A stretch of 64,000 nt of DNA. Origin: Pachypanchax playfairii (taxonomy: Eukaryota; Chordata; Actinopteri; Cyprinodontiformes; Aplocheilidae). The DNA lies in contig SSNP01000131.1 of NCBI GenBank assembly GCA_006937955.1, positions 1-64,000 of the forward strand, in the 5' to 3' direction. Under the pieces are notes generated by a model, which made no database searches, was not told the DNA's origin, and saw only the letters and a list, made by a program, of their open reading frames with translations. How positions within the stretch are numbered: position 1 is the first letter of the stretch; the number at the start of each line of letters is the position of its first letter. Both the position numbers and the translations under genes were made by a program. Positions 55,547 through 64,000 of the stretch are shown here, piece by piece.

Positions 55547-56812
55547 ATTAAAATGGTTGTGCTCCCCAAATTCACATACCTATTTCTAAATGTCCCTGTC
55601 TTTCCCACATGTTCCTTTTTGAAATTACTAGACTCTATTATTATGCCTTTTATCTGGGCCTATAAGTCCCCCTGCATTTCAAAGATCCATTTGCAGAAGT
55701 CCAAAGACGAGGGAGGGCTGGGCCTTCCAGTCTTCAAACATTATTACTGGGTATGTAATGCCAGATCCTGGGTTTTCTGGAGTCAGCCTGTAGTCACTGA
55801 TCCTGTGGATTGTGTGCCCAGCCCTAGATGGATCGAAATGGAGTGTAGCAACGCTATTGTGCTTGCTGGATCATCCTTACCAGCTATCCTATTTTCAAAA
55901 CTTGTTATTAAAAGTAAATCACTGTGTGACAATTTACCTCTTGGCAACGCTATAAACATTTTGAAACAAATCAAGAGAATTTTGAACCTCTCTGAGATGT
56001 CAACTTATGCCCCAATCTGCCAAAATCCCAGTTTTAGACCAAGTTCAATGGATGCAGCCTTCAAGCATTGGTCCAACAAAGGTTTAACTGTAAGGGCCTT
56101 TGTATTGACAATCGTTTTGCTTCTTTCGCTCAGCTTCAGGCAAAGTATAACCTCCCTACATGTCATTTTTTTCTATACTTACAAATTAGGAACTTTGGAA
56201 AGCAAACATTCTCAAGTTTAGATACCATCCCCATACAACATGACTTTTACAATACAGTATAATGAATGAGTCTCCCACCTCAAAACACTTGATCTCTCAA
56301 CTTGTTAACCTTTTTTCTTCGGCAATCCTGTCTTGCCACATTAAAGAAGCATGGTCCAAAGACACTGGTCTGGTTATCCCCCCGGATTTATGGGCAAAAG
56401 GGTTAAGCCGGAAAAATTCATGCTCTGTCAATGCCCGACTTCAGTTAATTTTATTTAAAGTAATGTTATATTATTCTAAAACTAAATTGAACAATTTTTT
56501 TCCTTCTGTTTCCCCCAATTGTTATGAATGCAAAATTGTAGCTGGAACTCTTGGACATCTTTTTTGGTCCTTTTCTAAACTCACAGACTTTTTGAATTGA
56601 TATTTTCAACTTTTATAGCTTTGTGTACAATAGGCAACTGCATCCTGATTGTTTATTTGGGGTCTTGGGCTGCTTTGGCAACTCCTTGACACCCTCTGCT
56701 TTGCAACAAGCCCTCATGTTTAGCACGGTTATTTGTTGTCTTTATTGTCTGACATCATTTGTTCCACTGTGCCTCTGTACAATGGTTAAAACCTGCATAA
56801 ATAAAATATATA
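55547..56812 (+). pseudogene. L1 ORF2 C-terminal region and 3' end
   Basis: KMVVLPKFTYLFLNVPVFP-like start, then LLDSIIMPFIWAYKSPCISK, GGLGLPVFKHYYWVCNARSW, and much later LQLILFKVMLYYSKTKLN, PNCYECKIVAGTLGHLFWSF. This is the C-terminal region of L1-Tx1 with its cysteine motif (C-x-x-C … H-x-x-W). Several frameshifts lie between about 56070 and 56270. An AT-rich possible tail ends near 56820. Confidence 0.8.
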
Positions 56813-56873
56813 TTTAAAAAATGTATATGGAATATAGCCTATATTTTTCATAGTCTGTATTCTGTAAAGATTA

Positions 56874-58076
56874 CACTCTTCGGCCACTTTATTAGGTACA
56901 CCATGCTAGTAACGGGTTGGACCCCCTTTTGCCTTCAGAACTGCCTCAATTCTTCGTGGCATAGATTCAACAAGGTGCTAGAAGCATTCCTCAGAGAGTT
57001 TGGTCCATATTGACATGATGGCATCACACAGTTGGCGCAGATTTGTCGGCTGCACATCCATGATGCGAATCTCCCGTTCCACCACATCCCAAAGATGCTC
57101 TATTGGATTGAGATCTGGTGACTGTGGAGGCCATTTGAGTACAGTGAACTCATTGTCATGTTCAAGAAACCAGTCCGAGATGATTCCAGCTTTATGACAT
57201 GGCGCACTATCCTGCTGAAAATATCCATCAGAAGTTGGGTACATTGTGGTCATAAAGGGATGGACATAGTCAGCAACAATACTCAGGTAGGCTGTGGCGT
57301 TGTAACAATGCTCAATTGGTACCAAGGGGCCCAAAGAGTGCCAAGAAAATATTCCCCACACTATTACACCACCACCACCAGTCTGAACCGTTGATACAAG
57401 GCAGGATGGATCCATGCTTTCATGTTGTTGACGCCAAATTCTGACCCTACCATCCGAATGTCGCAGCAGAAATCGAGACTCATCAGACCAGGCAACGTTT
57501 TTCCAATCTTCTATTGTCCAATTTCGATCAGCTTGTGCAAATTGTAGCCTCAGTTTCCTGTTCTTAGCTGAAAGGAGTGGCACCCGGCGTGGTCTTCTGC
57601 TGCTGCAGCCCATCTGCCTCAAAGTTCGACGTACTGTGCGTTCAGAGATGCTCTTCTGCCTACCTTGGTTGTAACGAGTGGTTATTTGAGTCACTGTTGC
57701 CTTTCTATCAGCTCGAACCAGTCTGGCCATTCTCCTCTGACCTCTGGCATCAACAAGGCATTTCCGCCCACAGAACTACCGCTCACTGGATATTCTTTCT
57801 TTTTCGGACCATTCTCTGTAAACCCTAGAGATGGTTGTGCCTGAAAATCCCAGTAGATCAGCAGTTTCTGAAATACTCAGACCAGCCATTCTGGCACCGA
57901 CAACCATGCCACGTTCAAAGTCACTCAAATCACCTTTCTTCCCCATACTGATGCTCGGTTTGAACTGCAGGAGATTGTCTTGACCATGTGTACATGCATA
58001 AATGCACTGAGTTGTTGATTAGAAATTAAGTGTTAACGAGCAGTTGGACAGGTGTACCTAATAAAGTGGCCGGAGA

Positions 58077-58079
<3 letters not shown>
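56874..58079 (-). mobile_element. Fourth Tc1/mariner-type family, 1206 bp, full length
   Basis: Ends CACTCTTCGGCCACTTTATT at 56874 and the inverse of CACTCTCCGGCCACTTTATT at 58060-58079 are flanked by TA (56872-56873 and 58080-58081). It lies immediately beside a (TA)n run that begins at its target duplication. It is distinct from the other Tc1 families in ends and protein. Confidence 0.92.
56906..57946 (-). pseudogene. Tc1-like transposase with two in-frame TAG codons
   Basis: The reading frame from ATG at 57946 to the stop at 56906-56908 is otherwise continuous for 346 residues, the expected length. MGKKGDLSDFERGMVVGARM opens the helix-turn-helix domain; WSDESRFLLR carries the first aspartate, FQQDSAPCHKA the second and PDLNPIEHLW the glutamate. 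TAG interrupts at codon 57 (57776-57778) and codon 323 (56978-56980). In relatives I recall, both positions are glutamine, so both look like CAG-to-TAG changes. Without suppression only a 250-residue internal frame lacking the first DNA-binding part could be made, so it should be inactive. Confidence 0.9.

Positions 58080-58106
<27 letters not shown>
58080..58106. repeat. (TA)n microsatellite
   Basis: TA run that includes the target duplication of the preceding Tc1-like element. It may have expanded from the inserted TA. Confidence 0.9.
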
Positions 58107-58107
<1 letters not shown>

Positions 58108-58112
<5 letters not shown>

Positions 58113-58150
58113 GGGCTAGAAAAAAGAAAAAACTTCTCTGTAGCAAACTG
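58108..58150 (-). repeat. Fragment of the U1 array spacer on the far side of the LTR element
   Basis: 'ttgggctagaaaaaagaaaaaacttctctgtagcaaac' matches the U1 spacer at about 63079-63117 and 63640-63672. This shows the LTR retrotransposon (58151-62657) lies inside the U1 repeat array. Confidence 0.85.
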
Positions 58151-58650
58151 TGATGGGACTGGGTTCAGGATCCCACCTGGATCAGAACCCACTGAACCAA
58201 AAACACCAATAGACGTTTTCCTCTTGGTTGATTTATTGTGCGTTTTTCTCCCTCACAAACGTGCGTGTCTCCTCATCACCATCTCACATCTCAAAAAAAC
58301 CACCGTGGCAAGCACCAATCTACCGCACAGCTGACCCCACCTCTAATTAAACCACTCTCTTTTCTACCACCTGGATACTGGTCCATTCAAAAAAACTCCA
58401 CCCCTTCCCTCAGTACTTCCGAGGTTTTGGGTCAGCTGCGTGCGGTGCCTCCATAACAATAACATAATACACAAAACACAAACAATACATACTTCCTGGG
58501 AATATTGACAAACACAACAGAAACAAAATCACCCACATAAACAACAATATATAATATTAAGAATGTATTATTCTTGACAAATGACCTGGGTTTGTATGTG
58601 TATGTGTAAGTGTATTTTAGAACCAGCTTGTGATGGGGCTCACTCCATCA
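58151..58650 (-). repeat. 3' LTR (500 bp)
   Basis: Begins TGATGG and ends CCATCA on the plus strand, so both strands start TG…CA with 6-bp inverted ends. The portion 58151-58445 matches the 5' LTR at 62357-62650 with about a dozen differences, including a small indel near 58228. This indicates an insertion of some age. Confidence 0.88.
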
Positions 58651-58653
58651 CAT

Positions 58654-58670
58654 CATCCCCTCCCTCCCGG
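58654..58670 (-). other. Polypurine tract
   Basis: On the minus strand CCGGGAGGGAGGGGATG lies directly upstream of the 3' LTR, the usual primer site for plus-strand synthesis in LTR elements. Confidence 0.8.
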
Positions 58671-58689
58671 AGGTTGAAGATGTCCCATC

Positions 58690-59405
58690 GGAAACCATGA
58701 TAAATAGTCTGCAACAACATTTGCTGTTCCGGCTCGATGCCTTACACTAAACTTAAAGGGCTGCAATGCAATATACCACCGTGTCAGCCGATGATTTTGT
58801 CCTTCATGGAGCCGATCCACGTAAGGGCCCTATGATCGGTCTCCAACACAAACTCACGACCCAACAGGTAGTATTTAAGGCTCTCTAAAGCCCATTTAAT
58901 CACAAGACCTTCCTTCTCAACAGTCGAATACCGGGTCTCTCTAGGCAAAAGCTGACGACTGAGGTACAGTATCGGTTTTTCTGCCCCCTGATCTTCTTGT
59001 ACCAGTACTGCTCCGAGCCCAGTTGCAGATGCATCCACCTGTACTACAAAAAGTTTTTCAAAGTCCGGACTGTGAAGCACAGGTGATGAACATAGGCACT
59101 GTTTAAGGGCAATAAATGCTTTCCCGCAATCCTTAGTCCAAATAACTGGATTTCTCATTTTCTTTGTTGTAAGGGCTGTCAACAGGGCGGCAAGGGCAGC
59201 AAATTATGGTACAAATCGACGATACCAGCCTGTGAGCCCCAAAAACGATCGAACCTCTTTTTTTGTTCGAGGCCGTGGGCAGTTCTTTATGGCCTCGATC
59301 TTGTCCACTTGAGGGCGCACCTCACCTCGACCCAACTGATACCCCAGGTACCTGACCTCTTTCTGATTCCAAACACATTTCTCCACATTAAGAGTGAGTC
59401 CCTCG
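58690..59405 (-). pseudogene. RT C-terminal part and RNase H of the Gmr1-like element
   Basis: Frame 59386-59204 gives VRYLGYQLGRGEVRPQ and PRPRTKKEVRSFLGLTGWYR, the RT thumb/connection; after an in-frame TAA comes RNase H with VVQVDASATGLGAVLVQEDQ, LPRETRYSTVEKEGL and VLETDHRALTWI (59182-58784). A frameshift near 58784 continues as LTRWYIALQPFKFSV and ends near the polypurine tract. The RT fingers and palm (Y-x-D-D) are deleted at about 59405. Described only; no intact enzyme. Confidence 0.85.
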
Positions 59406-60912
59406 TGCTGAATGGCCCCGTGCCTGCTGAACGGTTCCGTGCCTGCTGATCATACCAGGTTTTCTGGTTTCTTTTTGCTTCCTGTAAGTTTATTTCTGCT
59501 TCCTCTTGGTACATTGCCAGCCGCTCTCTCATCTCCATAATGAACTGGACGATGCCTTTTTCTGCAGAACTGCTTGGAACCTCCCAACTTTTGCGTAACA
59601 GGTCCAAAGGACCCTGTACGTCCCACCCATACAAAAGTTCAAAGGGGGAAAATCCGGTGGAGGCCTGTGGCACCTCCCTATATGCGAACAATAGGAAGGG
59701 AAGCCAGCGATGCCAATCCCTTCCAGTGTCATCCACAAACTTTTGTAGCATTCTCTTCAGAGTCTGGTTGAACCGTTCAACCAACCCGTCGGTCTGAGGA
59801 TGGTATGGCGTGGTTTTAATGGCAGTAATTCCCAGCTGTTTCTGAAACTGCCCCATTATCTTAGATGTAAAGTTCGTGCCCTGATCCGTTAAGATTTCAT
59901 CAGGGATGCCGACTCGTGAAAACAATTCAATAAGCGCGTGTACTACAGCTGAGGTGGTAATAGAGCGCAGAGGAAATGCCTCTGGATAGCGAGTGGCATA
60001 ATCGCAAATTACCAGAATATACTGATGTCCTTGGCTACTTTTTATCAGTGGACCCACTATATCCATGGCAATTCTTCGGAACGGGGTGGAAATGCAAGGA
60101 AGGGGTTGAAGACAGGCCCGATCAGATTTTCTGGACAGACTGGTCTTCTGACAAATAGGGCACGTAGAACAATATGTCTGCACGTCACTATACATGCCCG
60201 GCCAGAAAAATCTGGAGCTAATACGAAGGTAGGTCTTGTGTCTACCCAAATGTCCCACCCATGGAATGGTGTGTGCAATGTGCATAATCAGTGGTCTGCA
60301 TAGGGATGGAACAACCAAACGTTTCATATTATCTGTTTGCATGTACAGAACACCATTTGCTATCAGAACAGATTCTCCACTCAGTTTGTCATTACCACCC
60401 TCTGAAGCTTTTTGCCATAATGACTTCAAAGTTACATCCTCTTTTTGTAATCTATCAATGTCATCGGGTATTTTCCACCTTTCTTTTGTTTGTAACTCAT
60501 GAACATCATAACCTGCAATACACATTTTCTTCTCAAAGCGGCGCTGTCGCCGTGTTTTCACCATTTTCTCTTTGCCAGTGTCACACAGACTATAGTCTAA
60601 GTCTGTAGTCAACGGCTGGAGGCCGGCTCTGGCTTGTGCTCTTGTCAGAGCTGGACATGCAACATGATCAGCTTCGCAGGTAGCATTGGCATCATCATCA
60701 TCATCACCTTTGGTCTCGTTAACAAAGGCAGGGGAGTTAGAATTAACAGTAGTGTCTGAATCATGCAATAAAGACAGCAAAATTGGCATATCTCTCCCCA
60801 ACAATAGCTCAACAGGTAACTCATCAACCAAGCCCACTGACATCAGATAAGGGGGTCCTTCAACAGTCACTGTGATTTCCGCTCGCGGATAAACATGACA
60901 GTCCCCATGCAC
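59406..60912 (-). pseudogene. Protease end and integrase of the Gmr1-like element
   Basis: Follows gag in the same frame after a single TGA at 60912-60910 region. The protease end reads ELLLGRDMPILL; a linker with CPALTRAQARAGLQP and basic KTRRQRRFEKK leads to integrase with an HHCC zinc domain (HLGRHKTYLRI … CSTCPICQ) and the catalytic D-D-35-E triad (MDIVGPL; LTDQGTNF; GLVERFNQT). The C-terminal part after EAKRNQKTWYDQQARN is cut off by the deletion that fuses it to RT text out of frame (ends at 59287). Confidence 0.87.
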
Positions 60913-62334
60913 TCAAACAATGTCCGCTGTATTCCCATAATCCATAGATCCCACTGAAACTAAACGCCGATTAATGAGCGACGTATAGCTCCCACTATCC
61001 AGCATTGCTAACACGGTTTTACCGTTGACAGTCACAGCTCTGTGTGCGCTCTTTCGGATCTCTTCATTGTCCGAAGCAGCCACTTCATTACGCGGCACAT
61101 AACAAGCACCCGTAACCTTTGCTTTTCTAAGTGGGCAATCCACAGCTTTGTGGCCAGGTTGCTGACTGTAGAAACACATAAAGATCTTACCGGTCGAAGT
61201 CGATTCTAACCCGGTGTTTGTAGCCCTTTGTGTTGGATGCTGCTGTCGTGACGGTGCTCCTCGCTCAGTCCACCCCTGCAGTGCTGGACGAGTCAGGCGA
61301 GCCGGCGCAATGACGGGTGATGCTCCCCTTGTGGTAAGTGTGGCAGAAAAATCCTTTCTTGCGTTGATAAACTGTGCTGCCAGTGTCGCTGCTTTTAATC
61401 CATTCGTAGGCTCGTGCTCCTTAACCCAAGTGCGGACCTCCGGCGGTAGGATGCTGAGAAGCTGCTCAGTGATGATCGCCTCGCCGATCTGCTCCTTCGT
61501 GTGTTGCTCTGGCTGGATCCATCGACGATAAAGCCCTCTCAGACGGTGATATGTCTCCTTTGGCAACTCTCCTGGTGGCACGAAGGACTGACGAAACCGC
61601 TGCCTGTACGTTTCGGGTGAGATGTCAAACTTGGCCATCAGCGCTGACTTCAGCTCACGGTAGGAGTGCGCTTTATCCTCGTCCATTGCACTGTAAGCTT
61701 CAAGCACCTTTCCGGACAACAGTGGAACAAGACAACAGGCCCACTCCGTTTCTGGCCATTTCCACGTTTTGGCTATGCGTTCAAAGCGCAACAGGTAGTT
61801 TTCCAGATCTTCCCCCATCTGGAATGGAGGCAGCTTTGGCTGTGTGGCGTAAACTCTGTCAGCGGCTCCGACAGCTCCTGCGTTGTCCTCTGCATCCAGG
61901 GGCCGCCGTCGTAAAGCTGGAGTAGGCAACATAAGCCGTGCGCTAAGGCTGCTGGCTGTTACGGTGCTGGAACTTGGAGTGGAAGTCCTCGGAGCTGGTA
62001 CTGGCTCAGCTTGTGTAAGTTGCTGTGGAGTTTGAGGCGCCGATGGCAGTGCTGGGGGTCGTAAGGACTTCATCAGTCCGCGCAATTCCCGAAGCAGGCT
62101 CTCCTCTCGCTGCTCCTGTGTAGTCAAGAATCCACGCATCAGCTCCTTCATCTCATCTGGCACACCTGCCGAAGGTTTGGCCGATGGTTTGGCTGATGAG
62201 GGAGACAGCACGCGGGCACCCTACTCGTCCGACGTTGAAGCCGTGTCCCATTCCTTTTCCCCGTCTGCAGTGGCCGTTTGGGGCTGTGATGTGTCCGTTC
62301 GCACAGCCCTTTTCTTGCGTCCACGAGTGGCCAT
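60913..62334 (-). pseudogene. Gag and start of protease of the Gmr1-like element
   Basis: The true start appears to be the ATG at 62334, 1 codon into the region just after the primer-binding site (MATRGRKKRAV…); an in-frame TAG at 62223-62221 (codon 38) breaks it, and the next downstream stretch is open to 60913. The matrix/capsid-like region includes EDLENYLLRFERIAKTWKWP and FVPPGELPKETYHRLRGLY, as in Gypsy-group and SCAN-like capsids. The zinc knuckle reads CFYSQQPGHKAVDC: the second cysteine of the C-x2-C-x4-H-x4-C pattern is serine. The protease active site is LAMLDSGSYTSLI. Gag and pol share one frame. Confidence 0.83.
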
Positions 62335-62335
62335 G

Positions 62336-62352
62336 TCCCACTTCTGACACCA
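62336..62352 (-). other. Primer-binding site, tRNA-Leu type
   Basis: On the minus strand TGGTGTCAGAAGTGGGA begins 4 nt after the 5' LTR. It is complementary to a tRNA 3' end TCCCACTTCTGACACCA, which fits vertebrate tRNA-Leu as I remember it. Confidence 0.7.
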
Positions 62353-62356
62353 CAAG

Positions 62357-62657
62357 TGATGGGACTGGATTCAGGATCCCACCTGGATCAGAACCCACTG
62401 AACCAAAAACACCAATAGATGTTTTCCTCTTGGTCGGGAGATTTATTGTGCGTTTTTCTCCCTCACAAACGTGCGTGTTTCCTCATCACCATCTCACATC
62501 TCAAAAAAACCACCGTGGCAAGCAACAATCTACCGCACAGCTGACCCCACCTCTACTTAAACGACTCTCTTTTCTACCACCTGGATACTGGTCCATTCAA
62601 AAAAACTCCACCCCTTCCCTCAGTACTTCCGAGGTTTTAAGTCAGCTGCGTGCAGCG
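62357..62657 (-). repeat. 5' LTR, truncated
   Basis: Matches 58151-58450 of the 3' LTR. It is cut at about 62657, where U1 spacer sequence (CTTAGGTAACGCCC) starts, so about 200 bp of U3 are missing along with any target duplication. Confidence 0.85.
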
Positions 62658-62833
62658 CTTAGGTAACGCCCACTTCCATTCAACAATAGTGTTGATGTAG
62701 ACAAACGCAAAGCCCATTCTTGTAAACAGTTTTGAGGCTGTACTTTGGAATGGCATTGTGAGCATACTCTTACCAAAGCCCAATTTCAGGAAACTCTCCA
62801 TGACCTTCTCCAAATTATTTTGATAATTGAATA

Positions 62834-62991
62834 CAGGGGAGAGCGCGAACGCAGTCCCCCACTACCAGAAATTATGCAGTCGAGATTCCCACATTTGGGG
62901 AATTCGCAAGGGACGAAAGAGAAAGAGGGAGACTTTTCACCTTGGGTTAACCTCTGTCATGATCATGGTATCTCCCCTGCCAGGTAAGTAT
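62834..62991 (-). pseudogene. U1 snRNA variant without stem-loop II (probable pseudogene)
   Basis: 158 nt. The 5' end ATACTTACCTGGCAGGGGAG (5' splice-site-pairing sequence) and the 3' half with the Sm site (ATAATTTCTGG) and terminal stem-loop are kept. The middle, which should contain stem-loop II with the U1A-binding ATTGCAC loop, is replaced by a purine/pyrimidine-rich segment (about 62912-62945). Such an RNA might assemble Sm proteins but would not bind U1A. It is probably a pseudogene, less likely a variant U1. Confidence 0.75.
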
Positions 62992-63390
62992 GATTTGGAT
63001 AAGCCAAAGACTTGAGCCAGTTTCTGAGTCCTGCACTGTGACTGGGGGTTTCAGAAAGCACAAAAAAAAGTATCTATTTGGGCTAGAAAAAAGAAAAAAA
63101 CATCTCTGTAGCAAACATTGCTGTCACTGCTAATTGTAGATTTCTGCACAGAAGCACTGATTTTCAATCGGCCAAAAATCTAAAAAAAAGTCTCCCTGTT
63201 TCTTTGATCCCAAAGCTTAGGTAACGCCCACTCCCATTCAACAATAGTGTTGATGTTGACAAATGCACAGCCCTTTCTTGTAAACAGTTTTGAGGCTGTA
63301 CTTTGGAATGGCATTGTGAGCATACTCTCATCGACGTGCAATTTCAGAATGCTCTGCATGACCTTCTCCAAATTATTTTGACATTGAATA

Positions 63391-63554
63391 CAGGGGAGAG
63401 CGCGAACGCAGTCCCCCACTACCAGAAATTATGCAGTCGAGATTCCCACATTTGGGGAATTCGCAAGGGTCAGAACAGCCCGAGTGCAATGGCTGAGCCT
63501 CACCTTGGGTGAACCACCGTCATGATCATGGTATCTCCCCTGCCAGGTAAGTAT
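63391..63554 (-). ncRNA. RNU1: U1 spliceosomal snRNA
   Basis: 164 nt on the minus strand, the same length as human U1. It begins ATACTTACCTGGCAGGGG, whose ACTTACCT pairs with 5' splice sites. It has stem-loop I, stem-loop II with the U1A-binding ATTGCAC loop, stem-loop III, the Sm site ATAATTTCTGG and a 3' stem-loop ending CGCTCTCCCCTG. One oddity is the stem-loop I loop: GATCATGACG where the usual U1-70K site is GATCACGAAG. Downstream (plus-strand 63355-63390) the minus strand reads TCAAAATAATTTGGAGA, a plausible 3' box. A distal/proximal sequence element could not be assigned with confidence. Functional status is likely but not certain, because neighbours in the array are damaged. Confidence 0.88.
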
Positions 63555-64000
63555 GATTTGGATAAGCCAAAGACTTGAGCCAGTTTCTGAGTCCTGCACT
63601 GTGACTGGGGGTTTCAGAAAGCACAAAAAAATGTATTTATTTGGGCTAGAAAAAAACTTCTCTGTAGCAAACATTGCTGTCACTGCTAATTGTAGATTTC
63701 TGCACAGAAGCACTGATTTTCAATCGGTCTAAAATCTGAAACAAAAGTCTCCCTGTTTCTTTGATCCCAAAGCCCACTTCCATTCAACAATAGTGTTGAT
63801 GTTGACAAACGCACAGCCCTTTCTTGTAAACAGTTTTGAGGCTGTTCTTTGGAATGGAATTGTGAGCATACTCTCATCGATGTGCAATTTCAGAATACCC
63901 TGCATAACCTTCTCCAAATTATTTTGCCCACTTCCATTCAACAATAGTGTTGATGTTGACAAACGCACAGCCCTTTCTTGTAAACAGTTTTGAGGCTGTA

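Larger units (their letters stand above)
46501..56812 (+). mobile_element. L1-Tx1-like LINE, about 10.3 kb with four nested insertions
   Basis: L1 text runs in order: ORF1 (46501-46899), endonuclease (47566-48082), middle region (48345-48428 and 50035-50441), RT end (52973-53516) and C-terminal region (55547-56600), then an AT-rich tail with ATAAAATATATATTTAAAAA near 56797-56820. Interruptions are a SINE (48083-48344), Tc1 copy 3 (48431-50032), an L2-like LINE (50442-52972) and Tc1 copy 4 (53519-55544). The first part of the RT is missing at the LINE insertion. Frameshifts elsewhere confirm it is dead. Confidence 0.85.
58151..62657 (-). mobile_element. Gmr1-like Gypsy-group LTR retrotransposon (integrase before RT)
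   Basis: Minus-strand order: 5' LTR (62657-62357, truncated), primer-binding site (62352-62336), gag, protease, integrase (about 60500-59430), then reverse transcriptase end and RNase H (about 59400-58690), polypurine tract and 3' LTR (58650-58151). RNase H, not integrase, is next to the polypurine tract. This Copia-like domain order in a Gypsy-type sequence is known from the Gmr1 group of deuterostome elements. The copy is dead: in-frame stops in gag and protease, a deletion between integrase and RT that removes the RT catalytic core, and a frameshift in RNase H. Confidence 0.85.
62658..64000 (-). repeat. Tandem U1 snRNA repeat array (unit about 560 bp)
   Basis: Spacer blocks starting CCCACTTCCATTCAACAATA recur at about 62669, 63228, 63773 and 63928, each with GTAAACAGTTTTGAGGCTGT downstream. 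Two units contain a U1 sequence (62834-62991, 63391-63554). The third has lost it: after 'aaattattttg' it jumps directly to the next spacer at about 63927. The array continues beyond the window and, on the other side of the LTR element, to 58108. Confidence 0.9.

Noticed and set aside
58151..62657. Copia (Ty1) element because integrase precedes RT
   Set aside because: Integrase, RNase H and gag motifs are Gypsy-like; the order fits the Gmr1 group instead.
62658..64000. CRISPR-like or satellite array
   Set aside because: Units are about 560 bp and contain U1 snRNA; no short direct repeats with unique spacers.

Overview
The window is non-coding-rich vertebrate DNA, almost certainly from a teleost fish. 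The evidence is two split C-type lectin gene copies of the nattectin/type II antifreeze-like kind, tandem U1 snRNA genes, and a dense mix of fish-type mobile elements: Tc1, hAT, Harbinger, L1-Tx1, L2/CR1-like, RTE-like, Gypsy/Gmr1-like and tRNA-derived SINEs. There are no operons or other prokaryotic features. Species cannot be named from the sequence.

Layout. 0-5 kb: intergenic DNA with a Harbinger deletion derivative (2395-3499) and an L2-type LINE fragment (4160-4770). 5.5-9.8 kb: two nearly identical lectin copies separated by an 'n'; the second (8138-9656) is complete with a TATA promoter and poly(A) signal, the first lacks the proximal promoter and last exon. 10-18 kb: SINEs, MITEs, a LINE 3' end, a possible TE-borne or host exon (14.4-14.7 kb) and a possible orphan RasGRP first coding exon (17597-17666). 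18.5-24.6 kb: a solo LTR split by an intact Tc1, a hAT element with a BED-finger remnant, and a second intact Tc1. 25-46 kb: Harbinger, hAT, Gypsy, L1 and RTE-like remnants. 46.5-56.8 kb: one L1-Tx1 element broken by a SINE, an L2-like LINE and two intact Tc1 elements. 56.9-58.1 kb: another Tc1-family element with two nonsense codons. 58.1-64 kb: a tandem U1 snRNA array on the minus strand, interrupted by a Gypsy-group LTR retrotransposon whose integrase lies upstream of RT/RNase H (Gmr1-like order).

Four intact 340-residue Tc1 transposase frames differ by only a few residues and sit in 1602-1603 bp elements with 200-bp inverted repeats and TA duplications, so this family moved recently. The host-encoded functions visible are an extracellular lectin, U1 snRNA for 5' splice-site recognition, and perhaps one exon of a Ras exchange factor. 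The remainder is mobile DNA in layers whose nesting gives a relative insertion order.

Caution: every gap-like 'n' (6900, 17845, 33515, 55028) is next to a block duplicated from nearby or from another repeat. At 55028 the block can be shown almost certainly to be an assembly artefact, so tandem copies beside these positions should be treated with suspicion.
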